Source: Paraburkholderia guartelaensis
GTDB lineage: Bacteria > Pseudomonadota > Gammaproteobacteria > Burkholderiales > Burkholderiaceae
Assembly (NCBI RefSeq): GCF_004353905.1
Contig: NZ_SMOD01000015.1
Span: 124,001-188,000 of the forward strand
Reading direction: 5' to 3'
Length of the DNA: 64,000 nucleotides
The stretch's first letter is position 1, and every line of letters starts with the position of its first letter. Positions 24,855 through 33,478 of this stretch are shown in pieces. The notes under the pieces were generated by a model. That model saw only the letters and a program-made list of their open reading frames with translations. It had not been told where the DNA came from and made no database searches. The translations under genes were made by a program, and so were the position numbers.

Positions 24855-25815
24855 GCTGATGACTGCCCAACCCGCGCAACCGGCTTTCGATATCGCCGAA
24901 TTTCGCCGCGCGCTGGGCGCGTTCGTGACGGGCGTGACCGTCGTCACGACGATCCAGCCCGACGGCTCGCCGCGCGGCTTCACGGCCAACTCGTTCACCT
25001 CGGTGTCGCTCGACCCGCCGCTCATTCTGGTGTGCATCGCGAAGACGGCGTCGAGCTATGCGGTGTTCTCGCAAACGCGTCGCTTCGCCGTGAGCGTGCT
25101 CGCCGAAGACCAGCAGCAGGTGTCGGGCGTGTTCGCCTCGAAGGCCGCCGACAAGTTCACGCAAGTGCCCTGGAGCACGCGCAAAACGGGCGCGCCCGTG
25201 ATGGACGGCGCGGCGGCGAGCTTCGACTGCACGACGCATGAAGTCGTGGACGCTGGCGACCACATCATCCTGATCGGCCGCGTGGTGGACTTCGTGCAAA
25301 CGAGTTCGACGCCGCTTGGCTACTGCCGCGGCGCATACGTGAACTTCAGCCTCTCGCAGGACGCGCTGGCCGCAGCCGGTGTGCGCGCGAAAGTGGGCGC
25401 GATTCTCGAGCACCGCGACGGCCTCGTGCTGATCGACACGCCCGATGGCGTCACGTTGCCGACGGGCGTCAAGCTCGAACCGGCAAGCGATGCGGCGAGC
25501 CTGCGCGGCGTGCTCGCGAAGCTCGGCCTGCGCGCGCATCTCGACTTTCTCTTCGCCGTGTTCGAAGACGGCAGCGGCAAAGGGCCGGGCGAGCACATCT
25601 ATTACCGCGGCCGCGTGATTCACAACGGATCGCCCTGGCTCGACAGCAGCATCCGCATCGTGCCGCTCTCGCAGATCCCCTGGGACGAAGTGAGCGACGA
25701 CGCCGTGCGCTCGATGCTCGAACGCTACGTGCGCGAACGCAAGCAGGACGCCTTCGGCATTTACGTGGGCGACAGCGAAGCCGGCACCGTGCAGCCGCTC
25801 GCCCTCGCGCATTGA
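24847..25815 (+). CDS. Flavin reductase with C-terminal extension (paralogue 2)
   Basis: 322 residues. The flavin-reductase domain is at about 15-170 (FRRALGAFVTGVTVVTT, GFTANSFTSVSLDPPLILV, SFDCTTHEVVDAGDHIILIG). The second half parallels the extension of the 20083 protein but has diverged further and shows no Nudix box; the shared tail is FGIYVGDSEAGTVQPL. The ATG at 24847 has AGGAG upstream. No flavin monooxygenase gene accompanies it in this operon, so it may supply FMNH2 to the LLM enzyme of the first module or to one outside the window. Confidence 0.88.
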   Translation: MAELMTAQPAQPAFDIAEFRRALGAFVTGVTVVTTIQPDGSPRGFTANSFTSVSLDPPLILVCIAKTASSYAVFSQTRRFAVSVLAEDQQQVSGVFASKAADKFTQVPWSTRKTGAPVMDGAAASFDCTTHEVVDAGDHIILIGRVVDFVQTSSTPLGYCRGAYVNFSLSQDALAAAGVRAKVGAILEHRDGLVLIDTPDGVTLPTGVKLEPASDAASLRGVLAKLGLRAHLDFLFAVFEDGSGKGPGEHIYYRGRVIHNGSPWLDSSIRIVPLSQIPWDEVSDDAVRSMLERYVRERKQDAFGIYVGDSEAGTVQPLALAH

Positions 25816-25909
25816 TAGCACGTCACAGAACACAACCATGAAGAAGCCGGCGCGTTTTCCCGCAGCCGGCCTGACGAAGCGACAACCAACCGTTTCACCG
25901 GAGACAGCC

Positions 25910-26941
25910 ATGAGCAGCAGAAGCACCTCGTTTATCGCGCCGATGTTCGTTGCGTGCGCAGCGACACTCGCAGCAGCACCCGCACTGGCCGCGGACCCCA
26001 TCGTCTTCACGAGCTGGGGCGGCACCACGCAATCGTCGCAACAGAAGGATTGGGCGCAGCCGTTCACGCAGGCGAGCGGCATCACTGTCCTGATGGACGG
26101 CCCGACCGACTACGGCAAGCTCAAGCCGATGGTCGACAGCGGCAACGTGAGCTGGGACGTCGTGGACGTGGAGGGCGACTTCGCCTATGCCGCACAAAAG
26201 GCCGGCCTGATCGAGCCGATCGACTATTCGGTGGTGAAGAAGGACGATCTGGACCCGCGCTTCGCGTCGCAGGCCGCGGTGGGCAGCTTCTATTACTCGT
26301 TCGTGCTCGGCTACAACAAGGCGAAATACACGGGCGCGCAGCCGCAAACCTGGGCTGACCTGTTCGACACCAAGCGCTTCCCCGGCAAGCGCACGTTCTA
26401 CAAGTGGTCGGCGCCGGGCGTGCTCGAAATCGCGCTGCTCGCCGACGGCGTGCCGCCCAACAAGCTCTATCCGCTCGACCTCGACCGCGCGTTCAAGAAG
26501 CTCGACACGATCAAGAGCGACATCGTGTGGTGGAGCGGCGGCGCGCAGTCGCAACAACTGCTCGCGTCAGGCGAGGCGCCGATCGGCATGTTCTGGAACG
26601 GCCGCCTGCACGCGCTCGCGCAAACCGGCGTGCCCGTCGGCATTTCGTGGAACCAGAACCTCACCGCCGCCGACATGCTCGTGATCCCGAAGGGCGCGAA
26701 GCACCGCGACGCGGCGATGAAGTATCTCGCCGCAGCGACGAGCCCGCAGGCCCAGGCCAAATTCGCGGCCGATACGGGTTACGCGCCGATCAACGTGAAG
26801 TCGGCCGCGCTGATGTCGCCGGCCATGGCGAAGACGCTGCCCGATCAATACAAGGCATCGCAGATCAATCTCGACATGAAGTACTGGGCCGAGAACCGCG
26901 ATGCGATTGCGAAACGCTGGTACGCGTGGCAATCGAAGTAA
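25910..26941 (+). CDS. Periplasmic binding protein of a polyamine/Fe-type ABC importer (SBP_bac_8-like)
   Basis: 343 residues with a signal peptide ending PALA|AD. The mature start IVFTSWGGTTQSSQQKDW and the middle SWDVVDVEGDFAYAAQKAGL are typical of the PotD-like extracellular binding proteins (type II fold). The start at 25910 is chosen because of GGAGA upstream and because it gives a compact signal peptide. It is followed by two permeases and an ATPase in the same operon. The ligand is probably a cationic or zwitterionic N-compound, inferred from family and context. Confidence 0.9.
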   Translation: MSSRSTSFIAPMFVACAATLAAAPALAADPIVFTSWGGTTQSSQQKDWAQPFTQASGITVLMDGPTDYGKLKPMVDSGNVSWDVVDVEGDFAYAAQKAGLIEPIDYSVVKKDDLDPRFASQAAVGSFYYSFVLGYNKAKYTGAQPQTWADLFDTKRFPGKRTFYKWSAPGVLEIALLADGVPPNKLYPLDLDRAFKKLDTIKSDIVWWSGGAQSQQLLASGEAPIGMFWNGRLHALAQTGVPVGISWNQNLTAADMLVIPKGAKHRDAAMKYLAAATSPQAQAKFAADTGYAPINVKSAALMSPAMAKTLPDQYKASQINLDMKYWAENRDAIAKRWYAWQSK

Positions 26942-26981
26942 GCGAGTCCCGACGTCGCGAACCGGTTCAAAAGGAAACATC

Positions 26982-27866
26982 ATGCCTAACGTATTGAGTA
27001 CCGTCGCGCACCCGGCCGCGGCGGCCACGCGCAAACGGCGCGACTGGCGCAGCATGCGGCTGCTGGCGCCCGCCATGCTGCTGCTCGTGATCTTCTTCCT
27101 GCTGCCGGTGCTCTCGCTGCTGCTGCGCAGCGTGCTGGAGCCGACGCCGGGCCTGCATAACTACCAGCAACTGCTCGGCTCGACCACGTATTTGCGCGTG
27201 TTCGGCAATACGTTTCTCGTGGCGACGGTCGTGACGCTCGTCACGCTGCTCGTGGGCTTTCCGATGGCGTGGCTGCTCGCCATCGCGCCGCGCAAGGTCA
27301 GCGCCGTGTTCTTCGCGATCCTGCTGTTGTCGATGTGGACCAACCTGCTCGCACGGACCTTCGCGTGGATGGTGTTGCTGCAGGAAACGGGACCGATCAA
27401 CCGCATGCTGATGGCGATTGGCGTGATCCATGAGCCGCTCTCGCTCGTCAACAACTTGACGGGCGTGACGATCGGCATGACGTACATCATGCTGCCGTTT
27501 CTCGTGATGCCGCTGCACGCCACGCTGCGCAGCATCGACCCGTCGACGCTGCGCGCCGCCGCCGTGTGCGGTGCGAGCCGCTGGCAGGCGTTCTGGCGCA
27601 TTCTCGTGCCGCTCGCCATGCCGGGCGTCGCCTCGGGCGCGCTCATGGTGTTCGTGATGGCGCTGGGCTACTTCGTCACGCCCGCGCTCTTGGGCGGCCC
27701 GTCGTACATGATGCTCGCGGAACTCATTGCGCAGCTCGTGCAGGAACTCTTGAACTGGGGCCTCGCCGGCGCCGCCGCATTCGTGCTGCTCGCCGTGACG
27801 CTCTCGCTCTATGCGCTGCAACTGCGCTTCACGCGTCATGCACGCGCAAGTCTCGGAGGGCGCTGA
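26982..27866 (+). CDS. ABC importer permease 1 (PotB-like)
   Basis: 294 residues with about six transmembrane helices. The EAA loop ATLRSIDPSTLRAAAVCGAS places it in BPD_transp_1. The start follows AAAAGGAAA. It pairs with the permease at 27868 to form the channel of the importer with the binding protein at 25910 and the ATPase at 28679. Confidence 0.92.
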   Translation: MPNVLSTVAHPAAAATRKRRDWRSMRLLAPAMLLLVIFFLLPVLSLLLRSVLEPTPGLHNYQQLLGSTTYLRVFGNTFLVATVVTLVTLLVGFPMAWLLAIAPRKVSAVFFAILLLSMWTNLLARTFAWMVLLQETGPINRMLMAIGVIHEPLSLVNNLTGVTIGMTYIMLPFLVMPLHATLRSIDPSTLRAAAVCGASRWQAFWRILVPLAMPGVASGALMVFVMALGYFVTPALLGGPSYMMLAELIAQLVQELLNWGLAGAAAFVLLAVTLSLYALQLRFTRHARASLGGR

Positions 27867-27867
27867 C

Positions 27868-28662
27868 ATGTTGCTCGATTTCGATCGCCTGGGCGCGCTG
27901 CGCTGGATGTTGCTGGCCGTGGGCGGGGCCGTCGCGCTCTTTCTCCTGCTGCCGATCGTCTTTATCGTCGCGCTCTCGTTCGGCGACTCGCAGTGGCTCA
28001 TCTTTCCTGCGCCGGGCTGGACGCTAGAGTGGTATCGCCAACTCTTCACCGATGCGGGCTGGATCGACTCGCTGCTCACAAGCGCGAAGCTCGCCGTGAT
28101 CGTCACGGTGCTCTCCGTTGCCATCGGCTTTCTCGCTTCGCTTGCGCTCGTACGCGGCAAGTTTCGCGGGCGCGGTGCGGTCCAGGCCTTCTTCATCACG
28201 CCGATGGTGCTGCCGGTCGTGGTGCTCGCCGTCGCACTCTACGCGTTCTTCCTGCGCATCGGCATGAACGGGACGATGACGGGCTTCGTGATCGGCCACC
28301 TGATCATCGCCTTGCCGTTTTCGATCATCTCGATCAGCAATTCGCTCGCGAGCTTCGACACGTCGCTGGAAGACGCCGCGCTCATTTGCGGCGCCTCGCC
28401 GCTGATGGTGAAGCTGAAGGTCACGCTGCCGGCCATCCGGCTCGGGCTCTACGCCGCGGCGATCTTTTCGTTCCTCGCTTCGTGGGACGAGGTGGTCGTA
28501 TCCATCTTCATGTCGAGCCCGACGCTGCAGACGCTGCCCGTGCGGATCTGGTCCACGCTGCGCCAGGACCTCACGCCTGTCGTTGCCGCGGCGTCTTCGC
28601 TGCTCGTCGCGTTGACAACGTTATTGATGCTGGCGGGCGCTTTCGTGCGCCGCGGCCGCTAA
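27868..28662 (+). CDS. ABC importer permease 2 (PotC-like)
   Basis: 264 residues with about six helices. The EAA loop is LASFDTSLEDAALICGAS. The start at 27868 has CGGAGGG upstream and comes one base after the previous stop codon. It is the second half of the heterodimeric channel. Confidence 0.92.
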   Translation: MLLDFDRLGALRWMLLAVGGAVALFLLLPIVFIVALSFGDSQWLIFPAPGWTLEWYRQLFTDAGWIDSLLTSAKLAVIVTVLSVAIGFLASLALVRGKFRGRGAVQAFFITPMVLPVVVLAVALYAFFLRIGMNGTMTGFVIGHLIIALPFSIISISNSLASFDTSLEDAALICGASPLMVKLKVTLPAIRLGLYAAAIFSFLASWDEVVVSIFMSSPTLQTLPVRIWSTLRQDLTPVVAAASSLLVALTTLLMLAGAFVRRGR

Positions 28663-28678
28663 TCGAGGTAAACAAGCC

Positions 28679-29767
28679 ATGACTGCTTTCCTGCAAATCC
28701 AGCGCCTGCGCAAGACCTACGACGACGTCGTCGCCATCGACCAGGTGTCGCTCGATGTGCGCAAGGGCGAATTCATGACGTTCCTCGGACCGTCGGGGTC
28801 GGGCAAGAGCACGACGCTCTATATCGTCGCGGGCTTCCAGGAGCCGACGGAAGGGCGCGTGCTGCTCGACGGCAAGCCGCTGCTGGCGGTGGCGCCCAAC
28901 AAGCGCAACATCGGCATGGTGTTTCAGCGCTATACGCTCTTTCCGCATCTCACGGTGGGTGAGAACGTGGCGTTTCCGCTGCGCGTGCGCCGCCGCCCCG
29001 AAGCCGAAGTCAAGGCGAAAGTGGAAAAGATGCTCAAGCTCGTGCATCTGTCCGAGTGCCGCGACCGCATGCCTGCACAGCTCTCGGGTGGCCAACAGCA
29101 GCGCGTGGCGATTGCGCGCGCGCTGGCCTACGATCCGCCCGTGCTGCTGATGGACGAACCGCTCTCGGCGCTCGACAAGAAGCTGCGCGAGGAAATCCAG
29201 CTCGAATTGCGCCGCATTCACCAGGAGACGGGCGTGACGATTCTCTACGTCACTCACGACCAGGAAGAAGCGCTGCGTCTTTCCGACCGCATCGCGGTGT
29301 TCAACAAAGGCCGCATCGAGCAGGTCGGCACGGGCGAGGAGCTTTACGCGAACCCGGCTTCGCGCTTTGTCGCGAGCTTCATCGGCAATTCGAATTTCCT
29401 GCCCGTGAAGGTGACGAAGAGCAGCGAAGGCCGCATGAACGGCGTGTTCCCGAATGGCCTTGAAATCGCCTCGGACGCGTTCAATCCGTCACTCTCCGCC
29501 GGCGACGACGGCACGCTGATGATCCGCCCGGAGCAGATGCGCCTCAGCTCGCTGCAAGGTGCAAACGGCACAACAGGCTTGCCCGTGACCGTGCGCGACG
29601 TCACCTATCTCGGCGACGCCATGCACTACGCGGTAGCCACGCCCTGGCAGCAGGAGATTTCGATCCGGATGCCGGCGGCGCATCGTCACGACGGCGGCAT
29701 CATGATCGGCACGCAGGCGCTCGTCGACTGGGACGCGCGCGACGTGCGCCTGTTCGCGCAAGCGTGA
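28679..29767 (+). CDS. ABC importer ATPase (PotA-like)
   Basis: 362 residues. Walker A GPSGSGKST, Q-loop GMVFQRYTLFPHLTV, signature LSGGQQQRVAIARAL, Walker B VLLMDEPLSALD and the switch His in VTHDQEEAL are all present. The C-terminal TOBE-like domain (about 270-362) is typical of polyamine and Fe importers. Its stop codon overlaps the start of the next gene, a GntR regulator. Confidence 0.94.
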   Translation: MTAFLQIQRLRKTYDDVVAIDQVSLDVRKGEFMTFLGPSGSGKSTTLYIVAGFQEPTEGRVLLDGKPLLAVAPNKRNIGMVFQRYTLFPHLTVGENVAFPLRVRRRPEAEVKAKVEKMLKLVHLSECRDRMPAQLSGGQQQRVAIARALAYDPPVLLMDEPLSALDKKLREEIQLELRRIHQETGVTILYVTHDQEEALRLSDRIAVFNKGRIEQVGTGEELYANPASRFVASFIGNSNFLPVKVTKSSEGRMNGVFPNGLEIASDAFNPSLSAGDDGTLMIRPEQMRLSSLQGANGTTGLPVTVRDVTYLGDAMHYAVATPWQQEISIRMPAAHRHDGGIMIGTQALVDWDARDVRLFAQA

Positions 29768-30486
29768 TGGCGGCTGTCATGAGTGACGCACTGCCATCGC
29801 TGCGGGTCGAACGTCCCACGGCCACGTTACGGGAACTCGCGCTCGAAAAAATGCGCACGGCCATACTGGAAGCGCATTTTCATCCAGGCGAGCGGCTGGT
29901 CGAGCGCTCGCTCTGCGAGATTCTCGGCGTGAGCCGCACCGTGGTGCGGGAGGTGTTGCGGCATCTGGAAACGGAGGGTCTGGTCGACTCGATTCCGAAC
30001 CAGGGGCCGATTGTCGCCGTGCTCGACTTCGAGACGGCGGCGGAGATCTACGAGATACGCGCGCTGCTCGAAGGCGAAGCCGCCATGGCGTGCGCGCAGC
30101 ATGCGGACGAGCGCACCGTCGCGGATCTCGCGGGCTTCATCGACCGGATTCAGGCGGCCTTCGAAGCGCAGGACCATCAGGCCGTGAGGGCGCTCACCAC
30201 GGCTTTCTACGAGCGCATGTTCATTGCCGGGCAAAAGCGCGTGGCGTGGGAAATCGTGCAGTCGTTGACGGCGCGCATCAACCGCTTGCGAGCCCTGACG
30301 ATCGCCTCCGACGACCGCGGCCGCCAGGCCGTCGATGAAATGCACCGCATCCTGGACGCCATTCAAGCCGGAAACGCGGCCAGTGCACGTGAGGCCGCGA
30401 TCGCGCACGTGGACAGAGTGGCCGAGATTGCGCGCAAGCTGCTGGCGGAGGGGCACGAGCACGCGTCGTGGCGTCAGGCGGGATAA
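29767..30486 (+). CDS. GntR-family regulator, FCD subfamily (paralogue 2)
   Basis: 239 residues. The winged helix includes TLRELALEKMRTAILEAHF, and the recognition stretch GVSRTVVREVLRHLETEGLV is identical to that of the regulator at 23031. The FCD domain starts with EIYEIRALLEGEAAMACAQ. It is the last gene of the transporter operon, starting at an ATG that shares a base with the ATPase stop (TGATG); GTG at 29764 is an alternative. Because the recognition helix matches, it should bind the same ATGGNATNCCAT sites, possibly with a different inducer. Confidence 0.9.
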   Translation: MAAVMSDALPSLRVERPTATLRELALEKMRTAILEAHFHPGERLVERSLCEILGVSRTVVREVLRHLETEGLVDSIPNQGPIVAVLDFETAAEIYEIRALLEGEAAMACAQHADERTVADLAGFIDRIQAAFEAQDHQAVRALTTAFYERMFIAGQKRVAWEIVQSLTARINRLRALTIASDDRGRQAVDEMHRILDAIQAGNAASAREAAIAHVDRVAEIARKLLAEGHEHASWRQAG

Positions 30487-30564
30487 CGCAGCCTGGCTCT
30501 ACTGATTATTGGTGCGCTCTGCCTGAGTGCGCCATCAACTTTTTATGCATCGAAGGAAAGTCAC

Positions 30565-32025
30565 GTGGAATTGAAGACCCTGTTGAAGGACGCGGCGCTG
30601 TTGCGCCATCAGGCTTATATCGATGGGCAATGGTGCCCCGCCGACTCGGGCGCGAGCTTTGACGTATTCGACCCGGCAACGGGCGCATCGCTCGGCAGCG
30701 TTCCTTTGATGGGAGAGGCCGAAACGGCGCGGGCGGTCGACGCGGCCAATGCCGCGTGGCCAGCATGGCGAGCGCGCACCGCCAAGGAGCGGGCGGCAGT
30801 CATGCGCCGCTGGTACGAACTGATGATCGAGCACGCCGACGATCTCGCGCTGATCCTGACCGCGGAGCAGGGCAAGCCGCTCGCGGAAGCGAAAGGCGAG
30901 ATCACTTATGGCGCGTCGTTCATCGAATGGTTCGCCGAGGAAGGCAAGCGCGTGGCGGGCGACACGCTCGCGACTCCTGCTTCGGACAAGCGGCTCGTGG
31001 TCATCAAGGAGCCGATCGGCGTTTGCGCCGCCATCACGCCGTGGAATTTCCCCACGGCCATGATTACCCGCAAGGTGGGCCCGGCGCTCGCGGCAGGCTG
31101 CCCGATCGTCGTGAAGCCCGCGGAGGCCACGCCGTTTTCCGCACTCGCATTGGCGGTGCTGGCGGAGCGGGCCGGCGTGCCCAAGGGCGTGCTCAACATC
31201 GTCACCGGCGACCCCAAGGCGATTGGCGGCGCGATGACCAGCAGTCCTGTGGTTCGCAAGCTCTCGTTCACCGGTTCCACGGGCGTCGGGCGATTGCTGA
31301 TGGCGCAAAGCGCGCCAACGGTGAAAAAGGTGACGCTCGAACTCGGCGGCAACGCGCCTTTCATCGTGTTCGACGACGCGGACCTCGATGCCGCAGTGGA
31401 AGGCGCCATCGCCTCGAAGTACCGCAACAACGGGCAAACGTGCGTCTGCACGAATCGCTTCTACGTGCATGAGCGGGTTTACGACGCGTTCGCCGCAAAG
31501 CTGGCAACGACCGTGAAGGCGCTGAAGGTCGGGCACGGCACGGAGGGCGGCGTCACGCTGGGGCCGCTCATCAACGAGGCGGCGGTCAAAAAGGTCGAAG
31601 CGCATATCGCCGATGCGGTGGGCAAAGGCGCGACGCTCGCCACGGGCGGAAAGCGTCACGCGCTCGGTCACGGCTTCTTCGAGCCTACGGTGCTGACCGG
31701 CGTCACCGCGCAAATGGATGTGGCGAGAGAAGAGACGTTCGGCCCGCTCGCGCCGCTGTTCCGTTTCTCGAGCGACGAAGAAGTGGTGAAGCTTGCCAAC
31801 GACACGGAGTTCGGACTCGCCGCCTACTTCTACAGCCGCGATATCGGCCGCATCTGGCGCGTGGCCGAGCAACTCGAATACGGCATGGTGGGCATCAATA
31901 CCGGATTGATCTCGAACGAGGTGGCGCCGTTTGGCGGCGTGAAGCAATCGGGTCTGGGCAGGGAAGGGTCGCACTACGGCATCGACGACTATCTCGTCAT
32001 CAAGTACCTGTGCATGGCGGTTTGA
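30565..32025 (+). CDS. gabD: NAD(P)+-dependent succinate-semialdehyde dehydrogenase (GabD type)
   Basis: 486 residues. The N-terminal YIDGQWCPADSGASFDVFDP, the cofactor segment AAITPWNFPTAMITRK, the Glu in LELGGNAPFIVF and the nucleophile in NNGQTCVCTNRFYVHE follow GabD proteins closely, including the CVC motif. The GTG start at 30565 has GAAGGAAAG upstream. It lies 78 bp after the gntR gene, in the same direction. If the two upstream modules open an N-heterocycle to a C4 unit, this enzyme would pass succinate to the TCA cycle. Confidence 0.92.
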   Translation: MELKTLLKDAALLRHQAYIDGQWCPADSGASFDVFDPATGASLGSVPLMGEAETARAVDAANAAWPAWRARTAKERAAVMRRWYELMIEHADDLALILTAEQGKPLAEAKGEITYGASFIEWFAEEGKRVAGDTLATPASDKRLVVIKEPIGVCAAITPWNFPTAMITRKVGPALAAGCPIVVKPAEATPFSALALAVLAERAGVPKGVLNIVTGDPKAIGGAMTSSPVVRKLSFTGSTGVGRLLMAQSAPTVKKVTLELGGNAPFIVFDDADLDAAVEGAIASKYRNNGQTCVCTNRFYVHERVYDAFAAKLATTVKALKVGHGTEGGVTLGPLINEAAVKKVEAHIADAVGKGATLATGGKRHALGHGFFEPTVLTGVTAQMDVAREETFGPLAPLFRFSSDEEVVKLANDTEFGLAAYFYSRDIGRIWRVAEQLEYGMVGINTGLISNEVAPFGGVKQSGLGREGSHYGIDDYLVIKYLCMAV

Positions 32026-32064
32026 TCGCCGAACTCACACAAAAAAGAAAGGGGACACGCCGCC

Positions 32065-33447
32065 ATGAATACGTCGTCATCGAGCCGCGCCGAGGTCACG
32101 CTGGAGCGCGCGCAAAGCGAAGCGGGTCACCGCCTCGAAGCCGCGACCGTTGCGATACCCACTCGCGTGACGGTGCGAGTCGTCGCGATCTGCCTTGCGA
32201 TGATCCTTGCCGAAGGCTACGACGTCGCCATTTACGGGGCGGTGCTGCCCATGCTCACGCATGGCACCGATTGGTCCTTGTCGGCGCTGCAGTTGGGCGC
32301 GATCGCAAGCTGCTCGCTGGCGGGCATGATGATCGGCGCAATGGGCGCGGGCACGCTCAGCGACATGATCGGCCGGCGCCGCATGTTGCTCGGCAGCGCG
32401 GCGCTCTTCTCCGCGATGATGGCGGCCGCTGCGCTCGCGCCCACGCCAGCCTGGTTCGTCGTCGCGCGGATCGTGGGCGGACTCGGGCTTGGCGGTGTCG
32501 TGCCGACCGCAGCGGCGCTCACTGTCGAATACTCGCCGCCGGGGCGCCGTTCTTTCAACTACGCCTTGATTTACACGGGATATTCGCTGGGCGGCATACT
32601 CGTCGCGCTGCTCGCGATGAACTGGTTGCCCACACATGGCTGGCGATTGCTGTTCGGCGTGGGCGCCGCGCCGCTCATCCTCGTGGTGCTCACGGCGCGC
32701 CATTTGCCGGAGTCGCTGGAGTTCCTGTTGGCGAGAAACCGCATTCCGGAGGCTCGCAGCGTCGCGCGAGCGCTCGGCATCCAGCATTCGGCGCTCGAGA
32801 ACGAAGCTGGAGCGAGGGCCATGGAGGTCGCAAACGTCAACGTCGTGCAGAAAGCCGCGCCGATCCGCTCGCTCTTCAACGCCTCAAACGTGCGCGCCAC
32901 CCTGGCGTTCTGGATCGCGATGTTCATGGGCTTGCTTTTGCTCTACGGCCTGAGCACCTGGCTGCCGCAACTCATGCGCAAGGCAGGTTTCCCGCTCGGA
33001 TCGAACCTCGCATTGCTGGTGATGCTCAACTCGACCGCGGCATTGGGCTCGCTGCTCGGCGGCGCAGTAGCCGACCGCCTGGGTTCTAAAGCCGTGGTCA
33101 GCGTGCTTTACCTGCTTGCGGCAGCCAGCCTGTGCGCGCTGCCGTTCGCCCATGGCACGCTGCAAACGTACGTGCTCGTGGGCATTGCCGGCGTGGGCAC
33201 GATTGGGAACACGATGCTGCTCGGCGCGTATATCACGCGCCACTATCCGCCTCGCAACCGGGCGACTGGCATTGGCTGGGCGCTAGGCATAGGGCGCTTC
33301 GGCGCAATCGCCGGGCCGTTGATCGGCGGCGCGCTGGCACAAGCGGGCGCGCCGCTGCCGTGGAATTTCTACGCGTTTGCGGGCGCGGGCCTCGCAGCGG
33401 CGCTTGCCGTGCTCGCCGTTCCCGGGCACGCAGCAGGTACCGAGTAA
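32065..33447 (+). CDS. MFS transporter, aromatic-acid:H+ symporter-like
   Basis: 460 residues with about 12 transmembrane helices. EGYDVAIYGAVLPML in the first helix carries the acidic residue typical of the AAHS branch, and GTLSDMIGRRRMLLGSA is the MFS loop 2-3 motif (D-x-x-G-R-R-x). ARHLPESLEFLLAR before the central loop is also AAHS-like. It probably imports an aromatic or heteroaromatic carboxylate by proton symport. It follows the GabD gene by 39 bp, so it may share that transcript and its substrate. Confidence 0.88.
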   Translation: MNTSSSSRAEVTLERAQSEAGHRLEAATVAIPTRVTVRVVAICLAMILAEGYDVAIYGAVLPMLTHGTDWSLSALQLGAIASCSLAGMMIGAMGAGTLSDMIGRRRMLLGSAALFSAMMAAAALAPTPAWFVVARIVGGLGLGGVVPTAAALTVEYSPPGRRSFNYALIYTGYSLGGILVALLAMNWLPTHGWRLLFGVGAAPLILVVLTARHLPESLEFLLARNRIPEARSVARALGIQHSALENEAGARAMEVANVNVVQKAAPIRSLFNASNVRATLAFWIAMFMGLLLLYGLSTWLPQLMRKAGFPLGSNLALLVMLNSTAALGSLLGGAVADRLGSKAVVSVLYLLAAASLCALPFAHGTLQTYVLVGIAGVGTIGNTMLLGAYITRHYPPRNRATGIGWALGIGRFGAIAGPLIGGALAQAGAPLPWNFYAFAGAGLAAALAVLAVPGHAAGTE

Positions 33448-33478
33448 CAAAGGGCAGTTTGACGCTACTACACTCAAG

